Below are positions 27,152 through 36,362 of a stretch of 64,000 bases of DNA, piece after piece. The notes below the pieces were generated by a model. That model saw nothing but the letters and a program-made list of their open reading frames with translations. It did not search any database and had not been told where the DNA came from. Within the stretch, counting starts at the first letter, position 1. Each line of letters begins with the position of its first letter. Made by a program: the position numbers and the translations under genes. Source of the stretch: Thermoanaerobaculum sp. (GTDB lineage: Bacteria > Acidobacteriota > Thermoanaerobaculia > Multivoradales > UBA5704); assembly GCA_021154885.1 (NCBI GenBank), contig JAJKHS010000004.1:62001-126000 (forward strand), written 5' to 3'.

Positions 27152-27712
27152 ATGCGCCCAGGGTTCATCCCGCCCCACGGCGGCTACAAGAAGCTTCTCT
27201 CCTACCAGAGGGCGGAGACCGTCTACGATGCCACGGTCTACTTCTGCGACCACTTCATCGACCGGCGCAGCCGCACCCATGACCAGATGATCCAGGCGGC
27301 GCGGTCCGGCAAGCAGAACATCATCGAAGCCAGCATGGCCTCGGCGACCTCCAAGGAGACGGAGATCAAGCTGACCAACGTGGCGCGCGCCAGTCTCGAA
27401 GAGCTGCTGGCCGATTACCGCGATTTCCTGCGCGTGCGCGGTCAACAGGAGTGGCCCGTGGAGCACGCCTACGTGAGCCGCCTTCGCGAGCTCATCCGCA
27501 CCCCCGGCTCGTGCTACGCAACTTTCAGGAAAGGGATTGAGCACCGCGACCCGGCGATCGCCGCGAACGTGATCATCGGCCTGATCCGCGTGACCACCAC
27601 CCTGCTCGACCGGCAGCTCCGGAACCTGGAAGAAGCCTTCGTCAAAGAAGGCGGTCTGCGCGAGCGGATGACGAGGGCTCGCCTCGAAGAACGGAAAAGA
27701 AATCCGCGATAA
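27152..27712 (+). CDS. Four-helix-bundle protein (S23 / 23S-rRNA intervening-sequence family, suffix type)
   Basis: A 186-residue all-helical protein. Segments YKKLLSYQRAETVYDATVYF and MIQAARSGKQNIIEASMASA are typical of the four-helix bundle family. That family is often encoded inside 23S rRNA intervening sequences or as free accessory genes. Function unknown. The start at 27152 has only a weak upstream aagga. A GGGAC palindrome lies directly after the stop. Confidence 0.8.
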   Translation: MRPGFIPPHGGYKKLLSYQRAETVYDATVYFCDHFIDRRSRTHDQMIQAARSGKQNIIEASMASATSKETEIKLTNVARASLEELLADYRDFLRVRGQQEWPVEHAYVSRLRELIRTPGSCYATFRKGIEHRDPAIAANVIIGLIRVTTTLLDRQLRNLEEAFVKEGGLRERMTRARLEERKRNPR

Positions 27713-27727
27713 CGAAGCAAGGCAAAA

Positions 27728-27827
27728 AGGGACCCAAGGGACAGCAGGGACGCCAGGGTGAGTAAAAACCGGATCTCTGTTCCTGGCTTCTCATGTCCCT
27801 GGAGTCCCTGCTGTCCCTTGGGTCCCT
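27728..27827. terminator. GGGAC-family palindrome between convergent genes
   Basis: Arms 27728-27758 and 27797-27827 are complementary at 30 of 31 positions and consist of GGGAC/GTCCC units spaced about 9 nt. They lie between the stop of the four-helix protein gene (plus) and the stop of the small membrane protein gene (minus). This is the same arrangement as at 19593-19759. A bidirectional terminator role is inferred. Confidence 0.75.
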
Positions 27828-27848
27828 CAGCCGAAGAAGCCACCCGCC

Positions 27849-28232
27849 TCAATCCGTGACCACATGCAAGGCGACGATCGCCAAGACGCCTCCGGCCACC
27901 AGAGTTGCCCCGGCGATGAGCAGCGTCGCCAGATGTGCGCGGACAGCGGCGAGCGTCTTCAAGGCGGCCTCACGAAGCTCCTCATCGCTGCGCCAGCTCC
28001 GCAGCACCGTAGCGCAGCCGATGACGAACGCTGCCAACGGCAGGGCAATGAGGAAGACGTCGAGACCCAGGAGCGGCCGGGTACTGAACCACTCGACCAG
28101 ACGCCGGGCGGTTTGGGCCGGTTCATAGGGCGCCGGCTGAAGGTTCCGCACGAAGAGCGCGGCCATGAACAGTCCAGCCGGGAGGACGAGGAGGAGCTCG
28201 GTAGCGGCGAGGGTGCGCTTGATCGCGTTCAT
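27849..28232 (-). CDS. Small membrane protein of unknown function
   Basis: A 127-residue protein from the ATG at 28232. It has three hydrophobic segments (about residues 8-28, 55-77 and 100-123) with a short extracytoplasmic loop (NLQPAPYEPAQTARRLVEWF). No family is recognised. Upstream in-frame sequence to 28568 overlaps the RHH gene and is rejected. Confidence 0.65.
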   Translation of the reverse strand: MNAIKRTLAATELLLVLPAGLFMAALFVRNLQPAPYEPAQTARRLVEWFSTRPLLGLDVFLIALPLAAFVIGCATVLRSWRSDEELREAALKTLAAVRAHLATLLIAGATLVAGGVLAIVALHVVTD

Positions 28233-28276
28233 GGCTACTTTGTAGCGCAAAGTTCTTGGCCTGTCAATAGAGAGGG

Positions 28277-28333
28277 CCAGGAGGGACTGTCCCCCTCCTG
28301 GTATTGACGACTGGTTATACCGAGCGCGATACT
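28277..28333 (+). promoter_or_regulatory. Hairpin and predicted promoter of the RHH/MazF module
   Basis: A 9-bp stem (28277-28285 with 28293-28301, ccaggaggg/ccctcctgg) is followed by TTGACG at 28304-28309 and GATACT at 28328-28333 (18-nt spacer). The RHH start codon lies 23 nt beyond. The hairpin could serve as an operator for the RHH repressor; this is inference. Confidence 0.45.
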
Positions 28334-28355
28334 GGCTGGGAGGAGGAAAGGCACG

Positions 28356-28613
28356 ATGCCTACGGTCAAGACCGCGATTTCGCTCCCGGAGCCCCTTTTC
28401 CATCGGGCGGAGAATGTGGCACACGAGCTCCAGATCTCTCGCAGCCAGCTTGTCGCCACGGCGATCGACGAGTTCGTCAAGCGTTACGAGAGACGGGCAT
28501 TGATCGAGGCCATCAACCGGGCCTATGAGGAAGACCCGCCGACCACCGAGGAGAAGGAATTGCTCCAAGGCATTCGCGAGAAGCAGCGGAAGCTGCTGGA
28601 GTCGGAGAGTTGA
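28356..28613 (+). CDS. Ribbon-helix-helix (CopG-type) antitoxin
   Basis: An 85-residue protein. The N-terminal strand-helix-helix reads KTAISLPEPLFHRAENVAHE then LQISRSQLVATAIDEF, an RHH DNA-binding fold; the C-terminal helix (EEKELLQGIREKQRKLLES) is the likely toxin-binding tail. A gggaggaggaa site precedes the ATG. It overlaps the start of a dead mazF by four bases, so it is now an orphan antitoxin. Confidence 0.85.
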   Translation: MPTVKTAISLPEPLFHRAENVAHELQISRSQLVATAIDEFVKRYERRALIEAINRAYEEDPPTTEEKELLQGIREKQRKLLESES

Positions 28614-28959
28614 TCCGGCAGGGCGACGTGTACTAGTTCGATTTCGGGAAGCCCTCGGGATCCGGCCCAGGTTTTCTTCGTCCTTGCGTGGTAATGCAGA
28701 ACGATGCCTTCAACGAGAGCGCTATCAACACTGTGGTCGTTTGCGCCCTGACGACCAATCTCCGCCGAGCTCGAATTCCTGGGAATGTTCTCCTCGATGA
28801 GGGCGAGGCGGACTTGCCGGAGCAGAGCGTCGTCGTGGTCTCTCAGCTTTCACCGTGGACAAGGAAGATCTGCTGGACAAAATCGGCTCCCTCTCCAAGG
28901 AGCGCGTTGAACAGGCCTTCGAAGGCATCTGCGGTCTCTTGACGCCGGAGGGCGCCTGA
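28610..28959 (+). pseudogene. mazF: MazF-type endoribonuclease toxin, inactivated
   Basis: The frame starts at a TTG (28610) overlapping the antitoxin stop and reads IRQGDVY, then an in-frame TAG at 28634-28636 where MazF proteins have Trp. It continues FDFGKPSGSGPGFLRPCVVM. Near 28850 a one-base loss shifts the frame; the correct ending (DKEDLLDKIGSLSKERVEQA ...) resumes in the other frame to a TGA at 28957. Two independent lesions make a functional toxin very unlikely. Confidence 0.85.
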
Positions 28960-29174
28960 AGCGAGACGAGAGACTCATCTCTCTCCTGTCTCGGAATCGG
29001 ATACCGACTACTACGGCAGGCTTCCAAACGACCCTGGCTCCTGTTCCGGGGAGTAGGTGAAGAGTTTCGCTACGCCGTGAGAGTTGAACCGGGCCAGATC
29101 CCTCATGGCCATCAGCGTGATCGTATATACTGACCACTCGGCTCTACGAGAACTCGCGTGCAAGGAAAGGGCTG

Positions 29175-31997
29175 ATGTCTCCATCGTTGATACCGCTGGT
29201 CGGCGTTCTCTTTGAAGGGCCGACGCTTGCTCATGAACAGCTCTCCGCGGCGGGTCAGGTGGGGCGTCCGGTCTGGGATATGCGGACTTTTCTCGACGAT
29301 CTCGAAACCCGCGTCGGCCTCGGAGCGCGGTCTTCCTCCGTGCCGATGCGCGTGCAGCTCTTGGCGAAGCGCATGCGCGAGTTGGAGAGCGCGAAATCTG
29401 GCCACTTCTATGCGCGCTCCTTTGAGCTCGACCAGCTCGGGACGGCAAAAGCCCTTCTCAGGTGGCGGGACGAACTTGTCATGGCGGGGTGGAACGGTGA
29501 GGAAATTCCCGACGGCGGCGAGCGACTCGCGACCTTGCGAGAGCTCTGGGCGGACGCAGATTTGCCCCCTGGCGTTCCAGACCGCCTTCGTCGCATCGAA
29601 GAGGAGCTCCCCTCCTCACGCACGCGTCTTTACGACGCTCTCCAACTCGCCGAATCGCGCGAGCTGTTGCCAGGTCGATGGCAACGCGTGTTGGGGCTGC
29701 TCGAGGAGAGCGGCACAGAGATCCGCGAAGAACAAATCTCGCTTCCGGGCCGTCAGGACGATTCGGATCTTGGCCGCCTCCAGATGCTCCTGCGCGGCGA
29801 TAAAAGGCAACCGGGCCCGTTGCGGAGAGATGGAACGCTCATCTTCTTGCGCGCAGAGAGCTCATGGGAGCTCGGCGACGCGGTCGCAGCGCTCCTGCGT
29901 GGGTGGTCGGAGTCCTCTACAGCGATCGTACGGGGAGGGGACCTTCGCGCATTGGATGTCGCCCTCACGAAGCAGGGGCTCGCGAGCCAAGGTGTGAAAG
30001 CTACGAGCTCTTGGCGCCCGGCGCTGCAGGTGTTGCCACTCGCGGTGGAGCTGGCGTTCGAGCCACGTGATCCGGCTCGAGTCCTCGAGCTCCTGACGCT
30101 CCCTCATGGACCATTTGGCTTCGATGGTGCCATTCTTGCGGGCGCGCTCGCGGAGGCTCCCGGTATCGGCGGTCCACGATGGCGGAGGGCGAAAGAACAG
30201 ATCACGATGAGAACGCGTGCACAGGCGCTCGCCCGTGCGGAACGCGAAGGGCTTGCACGCGAAGATGCTGCGCGAGCCGCGGATACTCTCGTTGAGAAGC
30301 GGCTTGCCAGAATCGCTGAGTGGCTGGAAACATCCATACCGCTTGGGATTCAGGGGGCGCCACGCGCGATGCTCCGTAGTATTGGAGAGCGGGTTCGGAC
30401 GTGGCTTCAACGGCACCTCATAGCGGCGAGTGAAGCCGCGGGACTTACGCCCTCCGACCGGCAACTCGCCGCGCGCGCCACTATCCTTGCAACGGCATTC
30501 GCGCGCGCCGAAGCGTTCCACGAGGCACTGAGCTACGAAACACGGGAGACCCTCGATCTCGTCGAGGCGAGACTGCTCGTCGAGGAGGTCTCGGGCGGAG
30601 GGCATGCGCTGTCGCTGGCGGAGGAGGAGGCTGGGCGGATCGATCATGCCGCGTCACCCGCGAGTGTTCGCTGCTCGCGCGACGTGGTCGTATGGTGGCA
30701 TTGCGTGAGCAGCACCGCATGGCGACCACCGGTCCAGCGGTGGAGGCGGGCTGAGCTCGCGGCCCTGCGAAGCGCCGGCATCGTCCTGTCCGACCCGTCG
30801 CAGCGACTCGCGGCCGAGTCACGAACTTGGCAACACGTCGTGAACGCTGCGCGAAGGCGACTCGTCCTTGCCATACCGCGCTGGGAGCGCGGCAATCTAG
30901 CGGAGCCGCATCCGATCTGCCAGGAGATTGCCGCACGGTTCGGCGCAGATCCCCTGGCCTTGGTCGGCGTTACGCTCGACGCGCGCGACTTGGTCGCGGG
31001 GCCTGTCGGCCCGTTGGTCTCGCAGACTTTGCCGGCAATGGTGGAACTGGCCCCTCTTCATCTACCAAGCGCTTGTGTTGAGTGGCGCCTCGATCCCGCC
31101 CTGCTTCGCGCGCCTGCAGTGCACACTGCGACGAGTCTGGACGAGCTCCTTGGCTGCCCGCTCCGGTGGCTGCTGAAGAATGGTGCCAACCTTCGCGCGG
31201 GCACGCTCGCGTCGATTCCCAGCGGTCCGCAGTTGAACGGCATCGTTGGGCACCGCCTCGTCGAAGAGTTGCATCGGGCTGGTGCGATGGATAAGCTCGA
31301 CGCGCTCGAAGATGTGATCGCCACGCGCTTCGACTCGATCGTCCGCGAGGAGGCAGCCGTCTTACTGCGGCCGGGGATGACGTTCGAGCTTACGCAGCTC
31401 AAGCGGCAGCTAGAGCAATCTATCGTGCGCTTGGCCGAAGTGCTCGCGCATTCGAACCTCACAGTGGCCGATGTCGAAAAGGACGTAGAGACGGAGTGGC
31501 GTGCCGGAAAGTTGTCCGGCCGGCTCGATGTGTTGCTGTACGCGGAGGATGGGCGCAAGATCGTGCTGGATCTGAAATGGGGGCGAAAGGCATACAAAGG
31601 TCGCCTTGAACAGGGATTGGCCACGCAACTCGCCGTCTACGTGGCTGCACTGAGAGGGGCCACTGCGGGCGTGTTGCCACACGCTGCATTCTTCTCGCTC
31701 AGCCGCGGCGAGATCCTTGCCACTCGCGAAGTGCAGTTTTCGGGAGTCGCGGCAACGGCCGGCCCCGCGATCCAGGAAACGCTCGCGAGGCTCGAGAGAA
31801 CGGTCGAGCGCATTGAGGCCATCCTCATGGCGGGTAGGGTCCCGGTGACCGGCGTGAAGGGTGCCCTGCCTCTCCTCCGCATGTTAGGCGTCGATGAGGC
31901 GGAAGATTCGGCATACTTGCGGCGCACTCCGGGCGACGCGTGCGAGGATTGCTCGTACGGGTCGCTCTGCGGCCGGAGCTGGGAGACGTTGCCGTGA
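29175..31997 (+). CDS. AddB-like protein: C-terminal PD-(D/E)XK nuclease with iron-sulfur cysteines
   Basis: A 940-residue protein. The C-terminal nuclease shows GIVGHRLVEELH, SGRLDVLLYAEDG and VLDLKWGRK (D799, K801). Four cysteines, C661 in LLGCPLRWLL and C923/C926/C932 in CEDCSYGSLCG, reproduce the C...C-x2-C-x5-C [4Fe-4S] pattern of AddB. The N-terminal two-thirds lacks the Walker A motif seen in some AddB proteins. The ATG has an aaggaaaggg site. The gene overlaps the helicase gene by four bases. Codon choice favours ctc and ctt over the ctg of the neighbours, suggesting transfer. Confidence 0.85.
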   Translation: MSPSLIPLVGVLFEGPTLAHEQLSAAGQVGRPVWDMRTFLDDLETRVGLGARSSSVPMRVQLLAKRMRELESAKSGHFYARSFELDQLGTAKALLRWRDELVMAGWNGEEIPDGGERLATLRELWADADLPPGVPDRLRRIEEELPSSRTRLYDALQLAESRELLPGRWQRVLGLLEESGTEIREEQISLPGRQDDSDLGRLQMLLRGDKRQPGPLRRDGTLIFLRAESSWELGDAVAALLRGWSESSTAIVRGGDLRALDVALTKQGLASQGVKATSSWRPALQVLPLAVELAFEPRDPARVLELLTLPHGPFGFDGAILAGALAEAPGIGGPRWRRAKEQITMRTRAQALARAEREGLAREDAARAADTLVEKRLARIAEWLETSIPLGIQGAPRAMLRSIGERVRTWLQRHLIAASEAAGLTPSDRQLAARATILATAFARAEAFHEALSYETRETLDLVEARLLVEEVSGGGHALSLAEEEAGRIDHAASPASVRCSRDVVVWWHCVSSTAWRPPVQRWRRAELAALRSAGIVLSDPSQRLAAESRTWQHVVNAARRRLVLAIPRWERGNLAEPHPICQEIAARFGADPLALVGVTLDARDLVAGPVGPLVSQTLPAMVELAPLHLPSACVEWRLDPALLRAPAVHTATSLDELLGCPLRWLLKNGANLRAGTLASIPSGPQLNGIVGHRLVEELHRAGAMDKLDALEDVIATRFDSIVREEAAVLLRPGMTFELTQLKRQLEQSIVRLAEVLAHSNLTVADVEKDVETEWRAGKLSGRLDVLLYAEDGRKIVLDLKWGRKAYKGRLEQGLATQLAVYVAALRGATAGVLPHAAFFSLSRGEILATREVQFSGVAATAGPAIQETLARLERTVERIEAILMAGRVPVTGVKGALPLLRMLGVDEAEDSAYLRRTPGDACEDCSYGSLCGRSWETLP

Positions 31998-34900
31998 ACG
32001 CGCGGTCCGAGTCCGCCCTGCGTATCACCCTCGTTAGCGCGAGCGCTGGGAGCGGCAAGACTACGCACCTCACGACCGAAGTCACGAGCGCGCTCCGCTC
32101 CGATACGGAACTCGACGGCCTAGTCGCGGTGACTTACACGCGCAAGGCTGCCGCCGAGCTCACTGCACGCATCCGGCATTCGCTGATAAAGGAAGGAGAG
32201 CACGAAGCCGCTCAACGGCTTCCGCTCGCATACGTGGGCACGGTTCACTCGGTGTGCCTCCGACTGCTTCAGGAATTCGCGATCGACGCCGGCTTGCCGC
32301 CCGACGTTAGTGTGGTACCGGGAGCAGAGGCGCGGCTTCTGCGCGAAGCGCTAGAGTCTGCGCTGCAGCCAGACTTGAGGCGCAGGATCGAGGAACTCGC
32401 CGCCAAGTTCCAGATCCGCTGGGATGCCAAGATACAGAGAGTCGACTGGATCACGCCTGTCCAAGACATCATGACGCTCGCGCGCAGCAACCGGATTCCC
32501 CCAGAAGCGCTCGAGCAAATGGGGCAACGATCCGCCGACGGCCTCCTTTCCCTATTCGAAGAGACCGCGACGACCGAAGAGGAGCTCGATCGTGATTGCC
32601 AGGACGCGCTCGCACGTGCCATGAAGGCGCTCGCCGACGTGGATGATGGCCAAGCGAACACAAAATCGGTGCGTGAGACAATCGACGAGATCCTCCGGTC
32701 CGCGCAGAAAGGACCCCTGCGCTGGGTAGACTGGGTGAGGCTCACCAATCTCGCGCCCGGCAAAGCCGCAAAGTACGCCGTCGACCCGCTGCAGCGCGCG
32801 GCCTCGCGCGTCTTGCAGCACCCACGGCTCCGGGCAGAGCTTCACGAGTACACGTTGGCCATCTACACCGCCGCAGCAAGCGGGTTGGTCGCATACAGCC
32901 AGTGGAAAAAGCGCCGCAGGCTCGTCGACTTCGTGGACATGGTCGACGGCGCACTGACACTCCTAGAAGACCCAACTATTGCCAGCGAAATCCGAGTGCG
33001 CCTATCGCTGCTCGTAGTCGACGAGTTCCAGGACACCAGCCCAGTTCAGCTCGCCCTGTTTGTTCAACTGCACGGCTTGGCGGGTCGTTCGATCTGGGTC
33101 GGCGATAGAAAGCAGTGCATCTTCGAATTCGCTGGCGCCGATCCATTGCTCATGGAGGCGCTTGTCACGTGGGTAGACGAAGGAGGGGGCGACACTTTGC
33201 ACCTCCCTGTGAACTGGCGCGCACGGCCGGAACTCGTCACCATGTGCTCCCAACTCTTCGCTGAAGCGTTGGCGCGGCACGGGTACAGCGCTGAGGAAGT
33301 AATGGTCACAGCGAAGCGAAGCACGCCTGAGCGGCTCGCAAAGCTTGCCCCGCTCGGCGTGTGGTTGCTCGAGACAAAGAGCCAGACGGGCGACGCTGAC
33401 GCGATCACTGAGGGTATACGGCGACTCTTGGAAGATCCGGCACGGACTCCCGTCCTCGATCGGGCAACCGATGATGTGCGGGACGTCATCCCCGGCGACA
33501 TCGCGATCCTCGTAGCCACTAACGCAGAGGCGGAGCGACTCGCAACAGCCCTCGGGCGACGGGGAGTTCGTGCGAACGTGGCACGTACCGGGCTCCTCGC
33601 CACACCCGAAGGGACGCTGGTGACTGCCGCCCTCCGCACTCTCCTGGATAAGCGGGACTCGCTCTCGCGCGCAGTAATTGACGCACTCACAGGTTACGGC
33701 GGGAAAGAACCCGAGGAGTGGCTTACTGATCGGCTCAGGGAAGAGCAGATCCGGCACGACGGAAATGGCTGGGATGCGCCCTCATATGACACTCATTCGG
33801 CGACGGTGAAGGTTGTCGAGGCGCTCGTACCAGAACTCGAAGGTGCTTCGCCGGCGGAGGCCCTCGACATCGTGCTCGCCGCGCTGGACATGATTGCCGT
33901 CGCGAGTCGCTGGCCTGACCCCGCACAGCGCGTGGCCAACCTCGACTCCCTCCGCGCGATGGCAAAGGACTATGAGGAACGCTGTGCTTACGAACGCGAG
34001 GCGGCGACGATTGCCGGCCTGCTCCGATATTTCGACGAGGCCGCGCGGAAGGTGCTCATGCGCGAGGAAATGCGCGCCTCAGATGAGCAGCACGCGGCCG
34101 CAGATGGCGGCGCCGTCACCGTGTTCACATACCACCACGCGAAGGGGCTCGAATGGCCGATTGTCGTCCTCGCCAGCCTGGGACGTGCCGAGCGGCGGCA
34201 TGCGTTCGAGGTGTGGCCCGAAACAGACCGTGCGTCGTTCAATCCGGAGGATCCCCTTGGCGACCGATGGATTCGGTACTGGCCGTGGCCGTTCGGCCAG
34301 AGCACGAAGACTCTCCTGAGGCAGCGCGCTGAGGATTCCGAGGTTGGGCGGGCCGTTGCCGATCGCGAGGAACGCGAGCGGGTACGGTTGCTTTACGTCG
34401 GCTTCACACGCGCGCGCGACCACCTTATCCTCGCGGCGCGGCTCGGCAAGAAAGGCGTGAGTACGGACTGGCTCGATGAGCTCCGGCACGCGAGCGGTGA
34501 GAAGCTGCTGGAACTCCCGTGTGATGGATCCGAAGAAGGGACTGTCTTCTTAGGGGGGACGGGAGACCGGACTCGCCTCGCCGCGCGCGTCTGGAAGCTC
34601 GACTCGGGGGACGAGCCGCCACTGCGCTTGGACACCGACTCCCGAGCGCTCGTTTTCGCGCGGCCCGACGCGCCTAGACGCACTCTTCAGCCCTACTGGA
34701 TACAGCCGTCACGGGCGGCCGTAGACTGGCCGGAAACGGTAAAGCCGTGCGAGGTGATTGAGTGCCGCTCAATTGGCGAGCGGTTGACGCTGGGCGACAC
34801 ACGTGGCGTCGACTGGAGCATTGTGGGCGACGCGATTCACGCATTCCTTCTGGCCGATGCGCACGATCTGACCGCGGGCACCCGGCGTGCGCGGGCTGAG

Positions 34901-35284
34901 CGTATACTGGCGGCGTCAGATCTGCTTTCCATGCTCGGCCCGGATAGCCTGCTTCGGGCTGGTAATCAGCTTCGCAGTTGGGTTGAAGCCTCTTGGCCTG
35001 GTGCGACGTGGCACCGCGAAATGCCGGTGACAGCCTCGATCGCGACACCCGACGGGGAGAGGCGACTCTCCGGAGTGATGGACTTGCTTCTCGTAACAAC
35101 CAACGGGGCAGTGATCATCGACCACAAGAGCCATCCGGGCGGTGAGGCGACGTGGGAAGAAAAGGCGCGCGAGCACGCGCCCCAGCTCAATGCGTACGCG
35201 CACGCGCTTAAGGCTTCTGGCCTGAACGTCGTCGCCAAGTGGCTCCACTTCCCAGTCGGTGCGGGTGTCGCGAGGCTAGTTTGA
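31994..35284 (+). CDS. AddA/RecB-like UvrD-type helicase-nuclease
   Basis: A 1096-residue protein. Helicase motifs: Ia/Walker A SASAGSGKTTHL (K22), Walker B VVDEFQDTSPVQ (D343), III GDRKQCIFEFAGAD, IV LPVNWRARPELV, V TYHHAKGLEWPIVVL and VI LLYVGFTRARDHL. The C-terminal PD-(D/E)XK nuclease has VGDAIHAFL, LSGVMDLLL, IIDHKS (D1043, K1045) and QLNAYAHAL. With the upstream protein it forms an AddAB-like double-nuclease complex for processing DNA ends. The GTG at 31994 overlaps the AddB stop (GTGA). It may be the cell's recombination nuclease or a defence-type relative. Confidence 0.88.
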   Translation: MNARSESALRITLVSASAGSGKTTHLTTEVTSALRSDTELDGLVAVTYTRKAAAELTARIRHSLIKEGEHEAAQRLPLAYVGTVHSVCLRLLQEFAIDAGLPPDVSVVPGAEARLLREALESALQPDLRRRIEELAAKFQIRWDAKIQRVDWITPVQDIMTLARSNRIPPEALEQMGQRSADGLLSLFEETATTEEELDRDCQDALARAMKALADVDDGQANTKSVRETIDEILRSAQKGPLRWVDWVRLTNLAPGKAAKYAVDPLQRAASRVLQHPRLRAELHEYTLAIYTAAASGLVAYSQWKKRRRLVDFVDMVDGALTLLEDPTIASEIRVRLSLLVVDEFQDTSPVQLALFVQLHGLAGRSIWVGDRKQCIFEFAGADPLLMEALVTWVDEGGGDTLHLPVNWRARPELVTMCSQLFAEALARHGYSAEEVMVTAKRSTPERLAKLAPLGVWLLETKSQTGDADAITEGIRRLLEDPARTPVLDRATDDVRDVIPGDIAILVATNAEAERLATALGRRGVRANVARTGLLATPEGTLVTAALRTLLDKRDSLSRAVIDALTGYGGKEPEEWLTDRLREEQIRHDGNGWDAPSYDTHSATVKVVEALVPELEGASPAEALDIVLAALDMIAVASRWPDPAQRVANLDSLRAMAKDYEERCAYEREAATIAGLLRYFDEAARKVLMREEMRASDEQHAAADGGAVTVFTYHHAKGLEWPIVVLASLGRAERRHAFEVWPETDRASFNPEDPLGDRWIRYWPWPFGQSTKTLLRQRAEDSEVGRAVADREERERVRLLYVGFTRARDHLILAARLGKKGVSTDWLDELRHASGEKLLELPCDGSEEGTVFLGGTGDRTRLAARVWKLDSGDEPPLRLDTDSRALVFARPDAPRRTLQPYWIQPSRAAVDWPETVKPCEVIECRSIGERLTLGDTRGVDWSIVGDAIHAFLLADAHDLTAGTRRARAERILAASDLLSMLGPDSLLRAGNQLRSWVEASWPGATWHREMPVTASIATPDGERRLSGVMDLLLVTTNGAVIIDHKSHPGGEATWEEKAREHAPQLNAYAHALKASGLNVVAKWLHFPVGAGVARLV

Positions 35285-35662
35285 GCTCGCGCGGGAAAGG
35301 AGCCTGGCACTCTGGGGTGGCGATGTCTTCCAGACTCGCGGACAGGGTCGGATCGTTCGTCAAGTCCGTCGGAGACACAAAAGATATCCGAATGCCCTAG
35401 TGGAGCATCACAGCAGATTTGACGGGGTGCCCCCATGGGACGCCGCTCATTAGCCCAGTGTGAGTGGCCGGTGGATAGATCGACAGATGAGGTGCCTTTT
35501 TTCCAGGAGCCTGCCGGGAGCTCACTCGTCATTTCTGGAGTGACGAGGTACTAGTCCCCGCGCCGACGGGCTTCCGGCTGAGATAGGAGCCTGGCACTTC
35601 TCGGCTGCAGCCAAGTTTGGATCTGAGATAGGAGCCTGGCAACTCTGGGCTGGCAGTTCGGG
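35285..35662. other. Intergenic stretch with short repeats, no gene seen
   Basis: Contains two copies of gagataggagcctggca (starting near 35580 and 35626) and a partial third (aaaggagcctggcac near 35296). It also has a small inverted repeat (ctcgtcatttctggagtgacgag near 35525). No credible reading frame. Confidence 0.55.
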
Positions 35663-36320
35663 ATGGACCGGAAGCCTCATCTGCCACACCCGAGGTCTCG
35701 CCTGCCGCGCCCGACGATTCGCCACGCACGCCTGGAGTCTCAACCGGCACGTCAGCCGTTTTGTCGGACACACCAGGCGGCTCACCTGCCATGCCCTGCG
35801 CCTCGCCGGACACGACTGGCGCTTCACCAGCCACACCCGACGCTTCACCAGCCACACCCGGCGTTTCACCGGACACGACCGGCGTCTTGCCGGCCACGTC
35901 CGAAGCTTCGTCGGCCGCGCCTCGCTCATCCTCGGGCACGTCCGATGAGTCGCCAGCCGCGTCCGACGCCTCATCGGTCATGCCCTCCGTGATCTCGGTC
36001 ATGCCCAGCGTGACGTCGGCCACGCCGTGCGAACCGTCGGTCACGCCCGGCAAAGGGCGGGGCAGGGCTGGCAAAGCACCGGGCGGGCCCGCCGTGACGT
36101 CGGTCGCGTCCGGTGAAGCGTCGGCCACGCCCGGCGAAGCACCGGGCAGGTCAGGCAAGACGTCGGGCACGTCCGGCAAGACGCCGGGCAGGACCGCCAA
36201 GTCGTCGGACAGGGCCGGCGAAGCGTCGGAGGGGGCCGGCGAGACGCCGTTCAGGACCGGCGAAGCGTGGAACGAGTCCGGCGAGCCGCCCGGCAGGGCC
36301 GATGAAGCGATGGGAATGAC
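35663..36320. repeat. Degenerate 21-bp minisatellite of about 31 units
   Basis: The period is 21 bp, for example ggcacgtccggcaagacgcc plus g, then ggcaggaccgccaagtcgtc plus g. Because 21 is a multiple of three, frames stay open on both strands; translated on the minus strand they give seven-residue repeats such as EASGVAG. No frame has a start codon with a ribosome site. The flanks carry ctcgtcattcc-type inverted sequences. I favour a non-coding array, though a repetitive surface or linker protein cannot be excluded. Confidence 0.7.
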
Positions 36321-36362
36321 GAGAAAGGGGGCGTGCACCTGGCACGCCCCCCGAGGCAGGTC

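Noticed and set aside
29175-35284. Gabija-type or similar named defence system
   Set aside because: The nuclease partner is an AddB-type Fe-S PD-(D/E)XK protein, not an OLD-family nuclease, and both subunits have AddAB features.
35663-36320. CRISPR array
   Set aside because: The units are contiguous 21-bp degenerate repeats without spacers, and no cas gene is present.
35529-36338. A 269-residue minus-strand protein of seven-residue repeats
   Set aside because: The frame exists because the repeat period is 21 bp. It starts at a GTG without a ribosome site, and equally long frames exist on the plus strand.
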